Shown here piece after piece: positions 14,831 to 21,872 of a DNA stretch of 23,429 nucleotides; position 1 is the stretch's first letter, and each line of letters begins with the position of its first letter. The DNA is from an uncultured Caulobacter sp. (lineage in GTDB: Bacteria; Pseudomonadota; Alphaproteobacteria; Caulobacterales; Caulobacteraceae): the NCBI RefSeq assembly GCF_937900395.1, contig NZ_CALCDX010000042.1, forward strand, positions 1 to 23,429, given 5' to 3'. Both the position numbers and the translations under genes were made by a program. The notes under the pieces are model-generated. The model was not told the DNA's origin and made no database searches. It worked only from the letters and a program-made list of their open reading frames with translations.

Positions 14831-14865
14831 AAAGCCTCCCGGTCCGGACCGGGAGGCTTTTTGTT
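14831..14865 (+). terminator. Strong intrinsic terminator after ETF-QO
   Basis: A perfect 30-base palindrome (14831-14860, two arms of 15 bases built on AAAGCCTCCCGGTCC) is followed by further T residues (TTTTTG around 14858-14863). It begins 21 bases after the ETF-QO stop. The next gene starts only 38 bases after the stem, so its promoter must overlap this element or lie upstream of it, or it must rely on read-through. Confidence 0.92.
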
Positions 14866-14898
14866 GCGGACCGCCTCGAAACCTCGGAGGGTGCGGCC

Positions 14899-16632
14899 AT
14901 GACGCGTATCAAAGTCCTCCTCGCCTGCGTTTCCGTCGCCGCCGTGGCCGCCTGCTCCAGCGTACCCCGTGAGATCACGATGCGGGGCCCGATCGCTTTG
15001 GGCTCGCCGCTGTTCGACACCCGCAGTTCCTACGGCCAGTTCCTGGCGGGCCAGGCGGCGCTGCGCGATGGACAGTCGAAGCAGGCGGCGACCTATTTCG
15101 ACGCGGCCGCCTCCATGGACGACGACCCCGGCTTGATCGGCGAGCGCGCCTTCACGGCCCTGCTGCTGGCCGGCGACATCACGCGCGCCGCGGCGGTGGC
15201 GCCGACGGCCGCCGACACGCCCGAGGCGGTCAAGCGGCTCAGCGTGCTGACCCGCGTGGTCGAGGCGATCGCGGTCGGGGACGGCAAGACGGCCGAGACG
15301 CTGCTGAAAACCTCGCCGCCGGGCTTCCCCCATCAGCAAGCGGCTGCCCTGCTGGGCCCGTGGGCCGCCGCCCTCGCTGGCGACAAGGAAGGCGCGGTGG
15401 TCCAACCGGTTCTCCGCAACGACAAGCTGGTGCAGTTCTTCGGCCAGCAAGGCCAGGCGCGGCTGTACGAGCGCGCCAAGCGTTACGACGAGGCCGAGAC
15501 CGACTACAAGGCGCTGACCGGCAACGCCACGACCGCCAGCATCTTCACGCTGGACTACGGCGCGTTCCTGGAGCGTCGCAAGCGTCACGCAGACGCCGTG
15601 GCCTTGTACGATGGCGCTCTGCGCGCGGCGCCGAACGATGTCGGCCTGTTGCGCGCCCGCGCCCGCGCCGCCGCCAAGGGCGCGCCGCCGCCCATGCCCA
15701 CCATCCGCCAGGGCGCGGCCGAGGGCTTGATCGCCTGCGCCGCCACCTTCGCCGGCGAGCGCCAGATCCAGTTCGCCCAGGCCTATCTGCGCCTGGCGCT
15801 GCGGCTCGATCCCGTTCGCGACGAGGCCTGGGTGCTGCTGGGCGACCTGATGAACCAGAACGAGGACCCCAAGGGCGCGATCGAGGCCTTCGCGCACGTG
15901 GCGCCGACCTCGACGCACTATGTCACCGCCCAGACCAAGACCGCCTGGTCGCTGAACGACCTGGGCGACAAGGCCAAGGCGCTGGAGGTGGCCCGCGCGG
16001 CGGCCGCGGCCGCGCCGAATAACCGCGACGCCCAGGTGGCGCTGGCGGATCTCCTGCGGTCCAACAGCCAATGGAACGAGTCCGTCGCGGTGCTCGATCC
16101 GATCATCGCCCACGAGTCTGGGTCCCCCGATTGGCGGCTACTGTATCTGCGCGCGGTGTCGCTGGAGCAGGGCGGCCGCTGGCCGGAGGCCGAGCGCGAT
16201 CTGCAGGCGGCGCTGAAGCTCAATCCGGACGAGCCCGAACTGCTGAACTTCCTGGGCTACAGCTGGATCGATCGCGGCCAGCACCTGAAGGAGGCCTTGG
16301 CCATGGTCCAGAAGGCGGTCGACGCGCGGCCGCAGTCGGGGGCCATGCTCGATTCCCTGGGGTGGGCCTATTACCGGCTCGGCGACTACAAGACCGCGGT
16401 CGAGAAGCTGGAAGCCGCTGTCGAGATGGAGCCGGGCGATCCCGACGTGAACGGCCACCTGGGTGACGCCTACTGGCAGGTGGGGCGCAAGATCGAGGCG
16501 ACGTTCCAATGGCGCCGCGTGCTGAGCCTTGAGCCCGACGACAAGCAGAAGGCCGAGGCCGAGGCCAAGCTGAAGAACGGCCTGGGTCCGGCGACCGCGC
16601 CGATCGTCAAGTCGACGGTGGCCAACAACTGA
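14899..16632 (+). CDS. TPR-repeat outer-membrane-type lipoprotein
   Basis: A 577-residue exported lipoprotein. The signal peptide ends in a lipobox, VAAVAAC, with lipidated Cys at residue 19; the following Ser-Ser does not suggest inner-membrane retention. The rest is a chain of tetratricopeptide repeats, clearest in the second half: AQAYLRLALRLDPVRDEAWV, RWPEAERDLQAALKLNPDEP, SGAMLDSLGWAYYRLGDY and EKLEAAVEMEPGDPDVNGHL. TPR proteins are scaffolds, so a role in an envelope assembly complex is likely, but no partner is evident. CGGAGGG precedes the ATG. It is followed by ispE after 42 bases and probably starts a three-gene operon with ispE and the cyclophilin. Confidence 0.88.
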   Translation: MTRIKVLLACVSVAAVAACSSVPREITMRGPIALGSPLFDTRSSYGQFLAGQAALRDGQSKQAATYFDAAASMDDDPGLIGERAFTALLLAGDITRAAAVAPTAADTPEAVKRLSVLTRVVEAIAVGDGKTAETLLKTSPPGFPHQQAAALLGPWAAALAGDKEGAVVQPVLRNDKLVQFFGQQGQARLYERAKRYDEAETDYKALTGNATTASIFTLDYGAFLERRKRHADAVALYDGALRAAPNDVGLLRARARAAAKGAPPPMPTIRQGAAEGLIACAATFAGERQIQFAQAYLRLALRLDPVRDEAWVLLGDLMNQNEDPKGAIEAFAHVAPTSTHYVTAQTKTAWSLNDLGDKAKALEVARAAAAAAPNNRDAQVALADLLRSNSQWNESVAVLDPIIAHESGSPDWRLLYLRAVSLEQGGRWPEAERDLQAALKLNPDEPELLNFLGYSWIDRGQHLKEALAMVQKAVDARPQSGAMLDSLGWAYYRLGDYKTAVEKLEAAVEMEPGDPDVNGHLGDAYWQVGRKIEATFQWRRVLSLEPDDKQKAEAEAKLKNGLGPATAPIVKSTVANN

Positions 16633-16674
16633 GCTATCGCACGGCCGCGTTACGCAACCGAGCTTTGAAGATTC

Positions 16675-17547
16675 ATGCGGCTTTCCGCCTTCGCGCCCGC
16701 CAAGGTCAATCTGTTCCTCCACATCGGAGGGCCGGACACGGAGGGCTATCATCCCATTTCCAGCCTGATGGTGTTCGCGGACGTCGGCGATCAGGTGATG
16801 ATCCAGCCCAGCGACGCGCCGGGCTTCGAGACGACGGGACCGTTCGGGGCGAGCATTCCGGCCGGCGACGACAATCTGGTCCTGCGCGCCGCGCGGGCGT
16901 TCCATGCCAAGCTGGGTGGGCCGGTCCCACCGTACCGGCTGATCCTCGACAAACGCCTGCCGATCGCGGCGGGCCTGGGCGGCGGCTCCAGCGACGCGGG
17001 CGCGGCGCTGAAGCTGCTTCGCGACGCGCTGGCGCCGCGCCTCGCCGACGATGCGCTGGAGCCGCTCGCCGCCAGTCTGGGCGCCGACGGCGCGGCTTGC
17101 TTCCGCGCCACGGCGCTGATGGCCGAAGGGCGAGGGGAGGTGCTGTCCCCCGCGCCAGCCTTGCCGCCGCTGCACGCGGTGCTGGTCAATCCGGGCGTCC
17201 CGTCGCCGACTGGCGCCGTCTATCGCGCCTATGACGCGGCCGTGCATCCGGAGGGGGCCGCGCGGCCGTTCGTTCCGTCTGAGCTGGAAACCGCCGAAGA
17301 GACCGCCGCCTGGCTAGGCGTCGCCACCCGCAATGACCTGGAGGCGCCTGCCGTCTCCCTGCAGCCGCTGATCGGCGAGGCGCTGGACGTGCTGCGGGAT
17401 CAGCCTGAAAGTCTGCTGGTCCGGATGTCGGGCTCGGGCGCGACCTGTTTCGCGCTCTGCGCCGGCGACATCGAGGCCGAGACCCTGGCCGAACGCATCG
17501 AGGCGGTCCGCCCGGACTGGTGGGTGCGGCGCTGCCGCTTGAGCTAG
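16675..17547 (+). CDS. ispE: 4-diphosphocytidyl-2-C-methyl-D-erythritol kinase
   Basis: GHMP kinase of the MEP isoprenoid pathway, phosphorylating CDP-methylerythritol at the 2-hydroxyl with ATP. It has 290 residues, the normal length. Conserved features: K10 in AFAPAKVNLFLHIGG, the ATP-binding glycine loop LPIAAGLGGGSSDAGAAL (about residues 95-112) with the conserved Asp at 107, and the late GHMP motif LLVRMSGSGATCFAL. The ribosome binding site is weak (TTTGAAGATTC). Twelve bases separate its stop from the cyclophilin start, consistent with one transcript. No other MEP-pathway gene is present in the window. Confidence 0.96.
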   Translation: MRLSAFAPAKVNLFLHIGGPDTEGYHPISSLMVFADVGDQVMIQPSDAPGFETTGPFGASIPAGDDNLVLRAARAFHAKLGGPVPPYRLILDKRLPIAAGLGGGSSDAGAALKLLRDALAPRLADDALEPLAASLGADGAACFRATALMAEGRGEVLSPAPALPPLHAVLVNPGVPSPTGAVYRAYDAAVHPEGAARPFVPSELETAEETAAWLGVATRNDLEAPAVSLQPLIGEALDVLRDQPESLLVRMSGSGATCFALCAGDIEAETLAERIEAVRPDWWVRRCRLS

Positions 17548-17559
17548 GAGAGACCGCCG

Positions 17560-18195
17560 ATGAAGCGCCGTGACGTCCTCACCGCCCTGGGCGGAATGAC
17601 CGCCGCGCCTGGCCTGGCCTCGGCGCAGATCCTGAACCTCGCCCCCGCCCCGATCGTGCCGGGTCCGGGCGATGTGCTGGTGGCTCTGGAGACGAGCCTG
17701 GGGCCGATCGTCATCGCGTTGAAGGTCAAGCAGGCCCCGCTCACCACGGCCAACTTCCTGCGCTATGTCGACGAGAAGCGCTATGACGGCGCCAGCTTCT
17801 GGCGCTCGGCCAAGGCCAAGAGCCCGGTGGACTACGGCCTGATCGAAGGCGGGCTGCAGGGCGATCCCAAGAAGCTGCTGCCGCCCATTGCCCATGAGCC
17901 CACCAGCCAAACGGGCCTGCGCCACGTGGACGGCACGGTGTCGTTGGCGCGGAAGGAGCCGGGCTCGGGCGACTCCGACTTCTTCATCTGCGTGGGCGAG
18001 GCGCCGTATCTGGACGCCAATCCCACGGGCGAGGGCGACAACCTGGGCTTCGCCGCCTTCGGCCAGGTGATCAAGGGCATGGAGATCGTCCACAAGATCC
18101 TGAACCTGCCGACGCCCGGCAAGGCGACCAATCCGGTGATGGAGGGCCAGATGCTGGACCCGGTCGTGCCGATCACCAGCGCGCGGCGGATCTAG
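17560..18195 (+). CDS. Exported cyclophilin-type peptidyl-prolyl isomerase
   Basis: Cyclophilin-type PPIase of 211 residues, catalysing proline cis-trans isomerisation, probably in the periplasm. The N-terminus KRRDVLTALGG followed by a hydrophobic stretch and LASAQ resembles a twin-arginine signal. The core begins at DVLVALETSLGPIVIAL; the catalytic Arg is likely R82 in GASFWRSAK, followed by LIEGGLQGD, GTVSLARKEPGSGDSDFFIC and LGFAAFGQVIKGMEIV. The usual Trp of the cyclosporin site is not evident, as in many bacterial members. AGGAGAG precedes the ATG. Its TAG stop overlaps that of the convergent amj gene within CTAG (18192-18195), leaving no space for a terminator. Confidence 0.93.
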   Translation: MKRRDVLTALGGMTAAPGLASAQILNLAPAPIVPGPGDVLVALETSLGPIVIALKVKQAPLTTANFLRYVDEKRYDGASFWRSAKAKSPVDYGLIEGGLQGDPKKLLPPIAHEPTSQTGLRHVDGTVSLARKEPGSGDSDFFICVGEAPYLDANPTGEGDNLGFAAFGQVIKGMEIVHKILNLPTPGKATNPVMEGQMLDPVVPITSARRI

Positions 18196-18995
18196 AGCAG
18201 GCGCGCAAGGGCGGCGATGAGCATCGCGGCCGGCAGAAATAGGGCCTGGGCCAGCAGGGTTCCCGCCACCCGGCTGGCGGAGAACCAGACGACGGCGCGG
18301 CGGAAGGCGGGCTCACTGACCCGGCCGTCCATGACGTCGTCGGTCATGATCGACAGCGCCGGGTCGATCAGCACGAACAGCAGAATGGTGGCCACGCCGT
18401 TGATGACTGACGACAGGCTGACCGCAGTGACCCGGAATTGCGGATCCAGAAAGCCGGCGTACAGCGAGGCGAAGACCCCGACCGTCAGCAGGGCCTGGGC
18501 CAGGACGTTCAGCACGATCACGCGCGCCGGGACCTCGATCTTCTGCTTCAGCGCCTGAACATGGCCGGGCGAGGGCAGGGCGACCGCGTCCCGAACGTAC
18601 GAGAGCCCGCCCTTCGCGAAGGCGTGCATCAGCAGCTTCGGGACCGAGCGATGGACCTGGAAGTGGGCGACCGCCCGAGTGAACAGGCGCTGGGCGGTCG
18701 GGATGGCGAGAGCCCCGATCAGGGCCGCCAGGCTGGCGCTGGCCATCAGCCACTGAAAGTCCGCCAGCAGATGGCTTCCTGTCCCGGCGGAGAGGTCGTT
18801 CTCGATCCGCTTCGACAGGAACGGGCCCTGGAAGGCGTTCGAGGCGCGCGACAGCAGCACCAACACGTTGAACAGCGCGAAGGACATGGCGATCCGGCGG
18901 GTGCGCACGCCCGCGATCCGCACCGCATAGGCCAGCGCGCCGATCAGGTGGATCACGAAGGTCAGGACGCAGAGCAAGAAGAGTTGGGCGTCCAT
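18192..18995 (-). CDS. amj: Amj-type lipid II flippase (DUF2837)
   Basis: Polytopic membrane protein of 267 residues matching the Amj/YdaH family, which in Bacillus subtilis is an alternative lipid II flippase that backs up MurJ. Diagnostic N-terminal sequence: LTFVIHLIGALAYAVRIAGV, then RTRRIAMSFALFNVLVLLSR and NAFQGPFLSKRIENDL. Six or more hydrophobic segments are visible, and the C-terminus is hydrophobic (LLAQALFLPAAMLIAALARLL region). The ATG at 18995 is chosen because GGAGAT lies just upstream and hydrophobic sequence starts at once; a longer frame to 19079 adds a basic, non-family extension that overlaps the repeat element. The flippase role is by homology only. Confidence 0.85.
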   Translation of the reverse strand: MDAQLFLLCVLTFVIHLIGALAYAVRIAGVRTRRIAMSFALFNVLVLLSRASNAFQGPFLSKRIENDLSAGTGSHLLADFQWLMASASLAALIGALAIPTAQRLFTRAVAHFQVHRSVPKLLMHAFAKGGLSYVRDAVALPSPGHVQALKQKIEVPARVIVLNVLAQALLTVGVFASLYAGFLDPQFRVTAVSLSSVINGVATILLFVLIDPALSIMTDDVMDGRVSEPAFRRAVVWFSASRVAGTLLAQALFLPAAMLIAALARLL

Positions 18996-19010
18996 GGCGA
19001 TCTCCGTCGA

Positions 19011-19113
19011 GCGCGTTTTCCGACGAAGTGGGCGCCGGTTCGTCGTCAGAAAATGCGTTAAAGCAAAGGGCTGGAGCATTTTACCGATCCAGTCGGATCG
19101 GAAAGTGCTCCAG
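19011..19113. repeat. Bipartite hairpin repeat (dispersed alphaproteobacterial type)
   Basis: There are two adjacent imperfect hairpins. The first (about 19011-19057) runs GCGCGTTTTCCGACGAA to TTCGTCGTCAGAAAATGCG around GTGGGCGCCGG. The second (19071-19113) runs CTGGAGCATTTTACCGATCC to GGATCGGAAAGTGCTCCAG, with one mismatch and one bulge. From memory, very similar paired hairpins occur many times in Rhizobiales and Caulobacterales genomes, which suggests a dispersed non-coding repeat; I cannot confirm copy number here. It lies 15 bases upstream of the amj start and so probably forms its leader or promoter region. Confidence 0.65.
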
Positions 19114-19147
19114 CCGGGCGCAGCTTGGCCAAGGCGGCGCGAGTCGC

Positions 19148-19184
19148 AAAGAGAAAGGGCGCGGAGATCGCTCTCCGCGCCCTT
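19148..19184 (-). terminator. Terminator of the glnK-amtB operon
   Basis: A perfect 13-base-pair stem (AAGGGCGCGGAGA at 19155-19167 with TCTCCGCGCCCTT at 19172-19184) and four-base loop. On the minus strand it is followed by TCTCTTT (19154-19148). It lies 28 bases beyond the amtB stop, in the right orientation for intrinsic termination of amtB. Confidence 0.88.
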
Positions 19185-19212
19185 CGCCCTTCGGTGAGGA
19201 CCTACGCCAGCC

Positions 19213-20748
19213 TTAGCTGTGGTAGGCGCGCTCGCCGTGTTCCGAGATGTCCAGGCCTTCTTCCTCGGCCTCGGGCGAGGCGCGCAGGCCGATGACCAGC
19301 TTGATCACGAAGAAGACGATGGCCGAGGCCACGGCCGACCAGATGATCGTCACGCCGACGGCCTTCAGTTGAGCCATCAGTTGAACGCCCATGTCGTAGA
19401 CGGCGCTGTCGCAGGTCGAGAGGTCGCCGTCCTTGCCGCAGCTGGTGTAGTCGACGACGCCGGCGCCGCCCCAGGCGGGGTTGACCAGCAGGCCGGTGCC
19501 GATGGCGCCGACGATGCCGCCGATGCCGTGGATGCCGAAGGCGTCCAGGCTGTCGTCGTACTTCAGGGCGTTCTTCACGACCGAGCAGAAGACGATGCAG
19601 ATCGGCGAGACGACCAGGCCCAGGATCAGGGCGCCCATCGGACCGGCGAAGCCGGCGGCCGGGGTGACGGCCACGAGGCCGGCGACGATGCCCGAGGCCA
19701 GGCCCAGGGCCGAGGGCTTACCGCGCGTGGCCCACTCGACGATGATCCACGACAGGCCGGCGGCCGCGGTGGCGACGAAGGTGTTGACCATGGCCAGCGA
19801 GGCGTAGCCGTTCGACTCCAGGTTCGAGCCGGCGTTGAAGCCGAACCAGCCCACCCACAGCAGGCCAGCGCCCACCAGGGTCAGGGTCAGCGAGTGCGGC
19901 GGCATCGGCTCCTTGCCGTAGCCTTGGCGCTTGCCCAGGATCAGGGCGCCGACCAGGGCGGCGATACCGGCGTTGATGTGGACGACGGTGCCGCCGGCGA
20001 AGTCCAGGGCGCCAAAGCCCCAGAGCAGGCCCGACTTGACCGGATCCTCAGGGGCCAGGGCGATGGCGTTCGGGCCGGGCCACCACCAGACCATGTGGGC
20101 CATCGGGTAGTACGACAGCAGCGGCCACAGGACGGCGAAGGCGACGATGGCGGCGAACTTCATGCGCTCGACCAGCGAACCGACCACGAGGGCGGCGGTG
20201 ATGGCCGCGAAGGTCGATTGGAAGGCGATGAAGGTCAGTTCCGGGATCACCACGCCGGTCGAGAACGTCGCGACGTTGCTGGCCGGGGTCACGTCCTTCA
20301 GGAAGATTCGGCCAAAGCCGCCGACAAACTTGTCGAGGCCGCCGCCGTCGGTGAAGGCGAAGCTGTAGCCCCACAGCATCCAGGCCACGAAGCCGATCAG
20401 GGCGACGGTCGAGACCTGCATCATGACCGACAGCATGTTCTTGGCGCGCACCAGGCCGCCGTAGAACAGCGCAAGGCCCGGCAGGATCATCAGCAGAACC
20501 AGCAGGGCCGAGGTGAGCATCCACGCGTTGTCGCCCTTGTCGTTCTTGTCGACGATGGCGGGCGCGGGGGCCTCGGCGGCGGCCGGAGCGGCGGCGGGCG
20601 CCGGAGCCGGGGCGGCTTCGGCCGGAGCGGCGGTCGCGGCGGCCGGCGCGGGCGCGGCCTCCTGGGCGAAGGCGGTCGCCCCCAGCGGAGCCCCCGCGAT
20701 GGTCGCGGCGAGCATAAGCCCCGCCAGCGGTTTGAAGGTGAGTTTCAT
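19213..20748 (-). CDS. amtB: Ammonium transporter AmtB with signal peptide and Ala/Pro-rich spacer
   Basis: Inner-membrane ammonium channel of 511 residues. Residues 1-28 form a signal peptide, and 29-65 form a spacer made almost wholly of Ala, Pro and Glu before the first core helix. Core features: GLALFYGGLVRAKNML, the pore Asp/His pair D249 and H257 (GALDFAGGTVVHINAG), the second pore histidine H407 (DAFGIHGIGGIVGAIGTG), and gate phenylalanines near 180 and 304. About eleven membrane segments follow. The ATG at 20748 is preceded by AAGGGGA. The PII gene ends 22 bases upstream, so the two form the classic glnK-amtB pair in which PII plugs the channel. The order here is PII first. Confidence 0.96.
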   Translation of the reverse strand: MKLTFKPLAGLMLAATIAGAPLGATAFAQEAAPAPAAATAAPAEAAPAPAPAAAPAAAEAPAPAIVDKNDKGDNAWMLTSALLVLLMILPGLALFYGGLVRAKNMLSVMMQVSTVALIGFVAWMLWGYSFAFTDGGGLDKFVGGFGRIFLKDVTPASNVATFSTGVVIPELTFIAFQSTFAAITAALVVGSLVERMKFAAIVAFAVLWPLLSYYPMAHMVWWWPGPNAIALAPEDPVKSGLLWGFGALDFAGGTVVHINAGIAALVGALILGKRQGYGKEPMPPHSLTLTLVGAGLLWVGWFGFNAGSNLESNGYASLAMVNTFVATAAAGLSWIIVEWATRGKPSALGLASGIVAGLVAVTPAAGFAGPMGALILGLVVSPICIVFCSVVKNALKYDDSLDAFGIHGIGGIVGAIGTGLLVNPAWGGAGVVDYTSCGKDGDLSTCDSAVYDMGVQLMAQLKAVGVTIIWSAVASAIVFFVIKLVIGLRASPEAEEEGLDISEHGERAYHS

Positions 20749-20770
20749 CTCGGTATCCCCTTGTTCCCGA

Positions 20771-21109
20771 TTACAGCGCGGCCGAGCCGGTTTCGCCGGT
20801 GCGGATGCGGACGGCTTCCTCGACATTGAGGACGAAGATCTTGCCGTCGCCGATCTTGCCGGTGGCGGCGGCGGCCTTAACCGCCTCGACCGCCTTGGCG
20901 GCGGACGCGTCATCGACGACCGCTTCCAGCTTCACCTTCGGCACGAAATTCACCTGGTACTCGGCGCCCCGGTAGATTTCCGTCTGGCCCTTCTGGCGGC
21001 CGTAGCCCTTCACTTCCGACACCGTCAGACCTTCGACGCCGGCGGCGACGAGCGCTTCGCGCACCTCGTCCAGCTTGAAGGGTTTGACGACCGCTATGAT
21101 CAGTTTCAT
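20771..21109 (-). CDS. glnK: PII nitrogen regulatory protein
   Basis: PII signalling protein of 112 residues, a trimer that senses ATP/ADP, 2-oxoglutarate and glutamine. The N-terminus MKLIIAVVKPFKLDEVREAL and the T-loop GYGRQKGQTEIYRGAEYQVN are canonical, with Y51 available for uridylylation by GlnD. The C-terminal signature GKIGDGKIFVLNVEEAVRIR is also present. The start at 21109 gives the universal PII N-terminus and has AAGGCGG and GGAG upstream; an earlier in-frame ATG (21202) adds a non-family extension. It is named glnK rather than glnB because it precedes amtB. I saw no sigma-54 type -24/-12 promoter in the upstream region. Confidence 0.96.
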   Translation of the reverse strand: MKLIIAVVKPFKLDEVREALVAAGVEGLTVSEVKGYGRQKGQTEIYRGAEYQVNFVPKVKLEAVVDDASAAKAVEAVKAAAATGKIGDGKIFVLNVEEAVRIRTGETGSAAL

Positions 21110-21437
21110 CCGCCTTGCTCCGGCCCGCCGCGACGCGGGCTTGTTTGCTTGGTTGTGGGAAGCGAGATCGCCCCCGGTGTGATCACCGCCGACGCCGCGC
21201 ACTCACGCGCCGCGTCGTTTTCCCCGGCCCGGCCACGCTATCGGCGACGGTTCCGTGAAGGCGCGCGGGGAAAAGGTTTCGGAAAGGAATTGACCGAGGC
21301 GCCTAATTTTTGGGCGATGGGCGATCCGGCTGCGCCAGAAAACGGCGTTTTTGTCTGACGGGACGGCCCTGGCGCGGGCGACGCCACTTGTCCTAGGGTG
21401 CGGCGCTTCCCATGGACCCGCTTCGGAGACCGCCCGC
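21110..21437. other. 328-base divergent intergenic region, no gene seen
   Basis: This separates glnK (minus) from the DUF486 gene (plus) and should hold promoters for both. I found no short ORF with a convincing ribosome binding site, no strong terminator and no sigma-54 element on either strand. A GTGATCAC palindrome (21178-21185) and a plus-strand TTGACC (21290-21295) without a good -10 partner are the only motifs I can point to. CGGAGACC (21424-21431) is the ribosome binding site of the DUF486 gene. Confidence 0.5.
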
Positions 21438-21788
21438 ATGCCGACCATCGTCCTGAAGATCGCGCCTTGGCTGATGCTGGTGGCGTCCAACATCTTCATG
21501 ACCTTCGCCTGGTACGGTCACCTGAAGCACAAGAGCCTGGCCTTGCCGGTGGCGATCTTGTCCAGCTGGCTGATCGCGCTTCCGGAGTACATGCTGGCGG
21601 TGCCGGCGAACCGGATCGGCAGCGGCATGTATTCCACGGCTCAGCTCAAGACGGGGCAAGAGGCGATCACCCTGATCGTCTTCACGCTGTTCTCGTATTT
21701 CTATCTGGGGGAGCCGATCAAGTGGACGACGATGGTCGGCTTCGGGCTGATCGTCTGTGGCGCGGCGATGGTGTTCTTCTTCAAGTAA
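21438..21788 (+). CDS. DMT-superfamily small membrane protein (DUF486)
   Basis: A 116-residue protein with four hydrophobic segments, matching the DUF486 family of small drug/metabolite-transporter-like inner membrane proteins. Conserved features include IFMTFAWYGHLK, SWLIALPEYMLAVPANRIG, LKTGQEAITLIVFTLFSYFY and GEPIKWTTMVGFGLIVCGA. The ATG at 21438 has CGGAGACC seven bases upstream; a longer in-frame start at 21351 lacks support. The substrate is unknown. It appears monocistronic, and the fasciclin gene downstream has its own candidate promoter. Confidence 0.9.
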   Translation: MPTIVLKIAPWLMLVASNIFMTFAWYGHLKHKSLALPVAILSSWLIALPEYMLAVPANRIGSGMYSTAQLKTGQEAITLIVFTLFSYFYLGEPIKWTTMVGFGLIVCGAAMVFFFK

Positions 21789-21818
21789 CAGCCAAGCTGG
21801 TCACGACCGCGTGATCCT

Positions 21819-21844
21819 GGAACCGAGTCCGAGGCTTGGGCGTA
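21819..21844 (+). promoter_or_regulatory. Candidate EcfG/SigT general-stress promoter of the fasciclin gene
   Basis: GGAAC at 21819-21823, 17 bases, then CGTA at 21841-21844. Eight of nine bases match GGAAC-N16/17-CGTT. The -10 element is 28 bases before the ATG at 21873, with the AAAGGA ribosome binding site between. It resembles the motif upstream of the small protein at 7738. Motif-based inference only. Confidence 0.42.
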
Positions 21845-21872
21845 AACCGCTCGAACCGAAAGGAACTCGACC

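Noticed and set aside
19219..20829. A 536-codon plus-strand frame antisense to amtB (also similar long frames antisense to the amidase and the sigma factor)
   Set aside because: Low-complexity Asp/Gly/Arg/Gln sequence without a motif; amtB on the other strand is unambiguous.
21110..21437. Sigma-54 promoter upstream of glnK, expected from nitrogen control in other bacteria
   Set aside because: No TGGCAC-N5-TTGC type sequence on the minus strand in this region.
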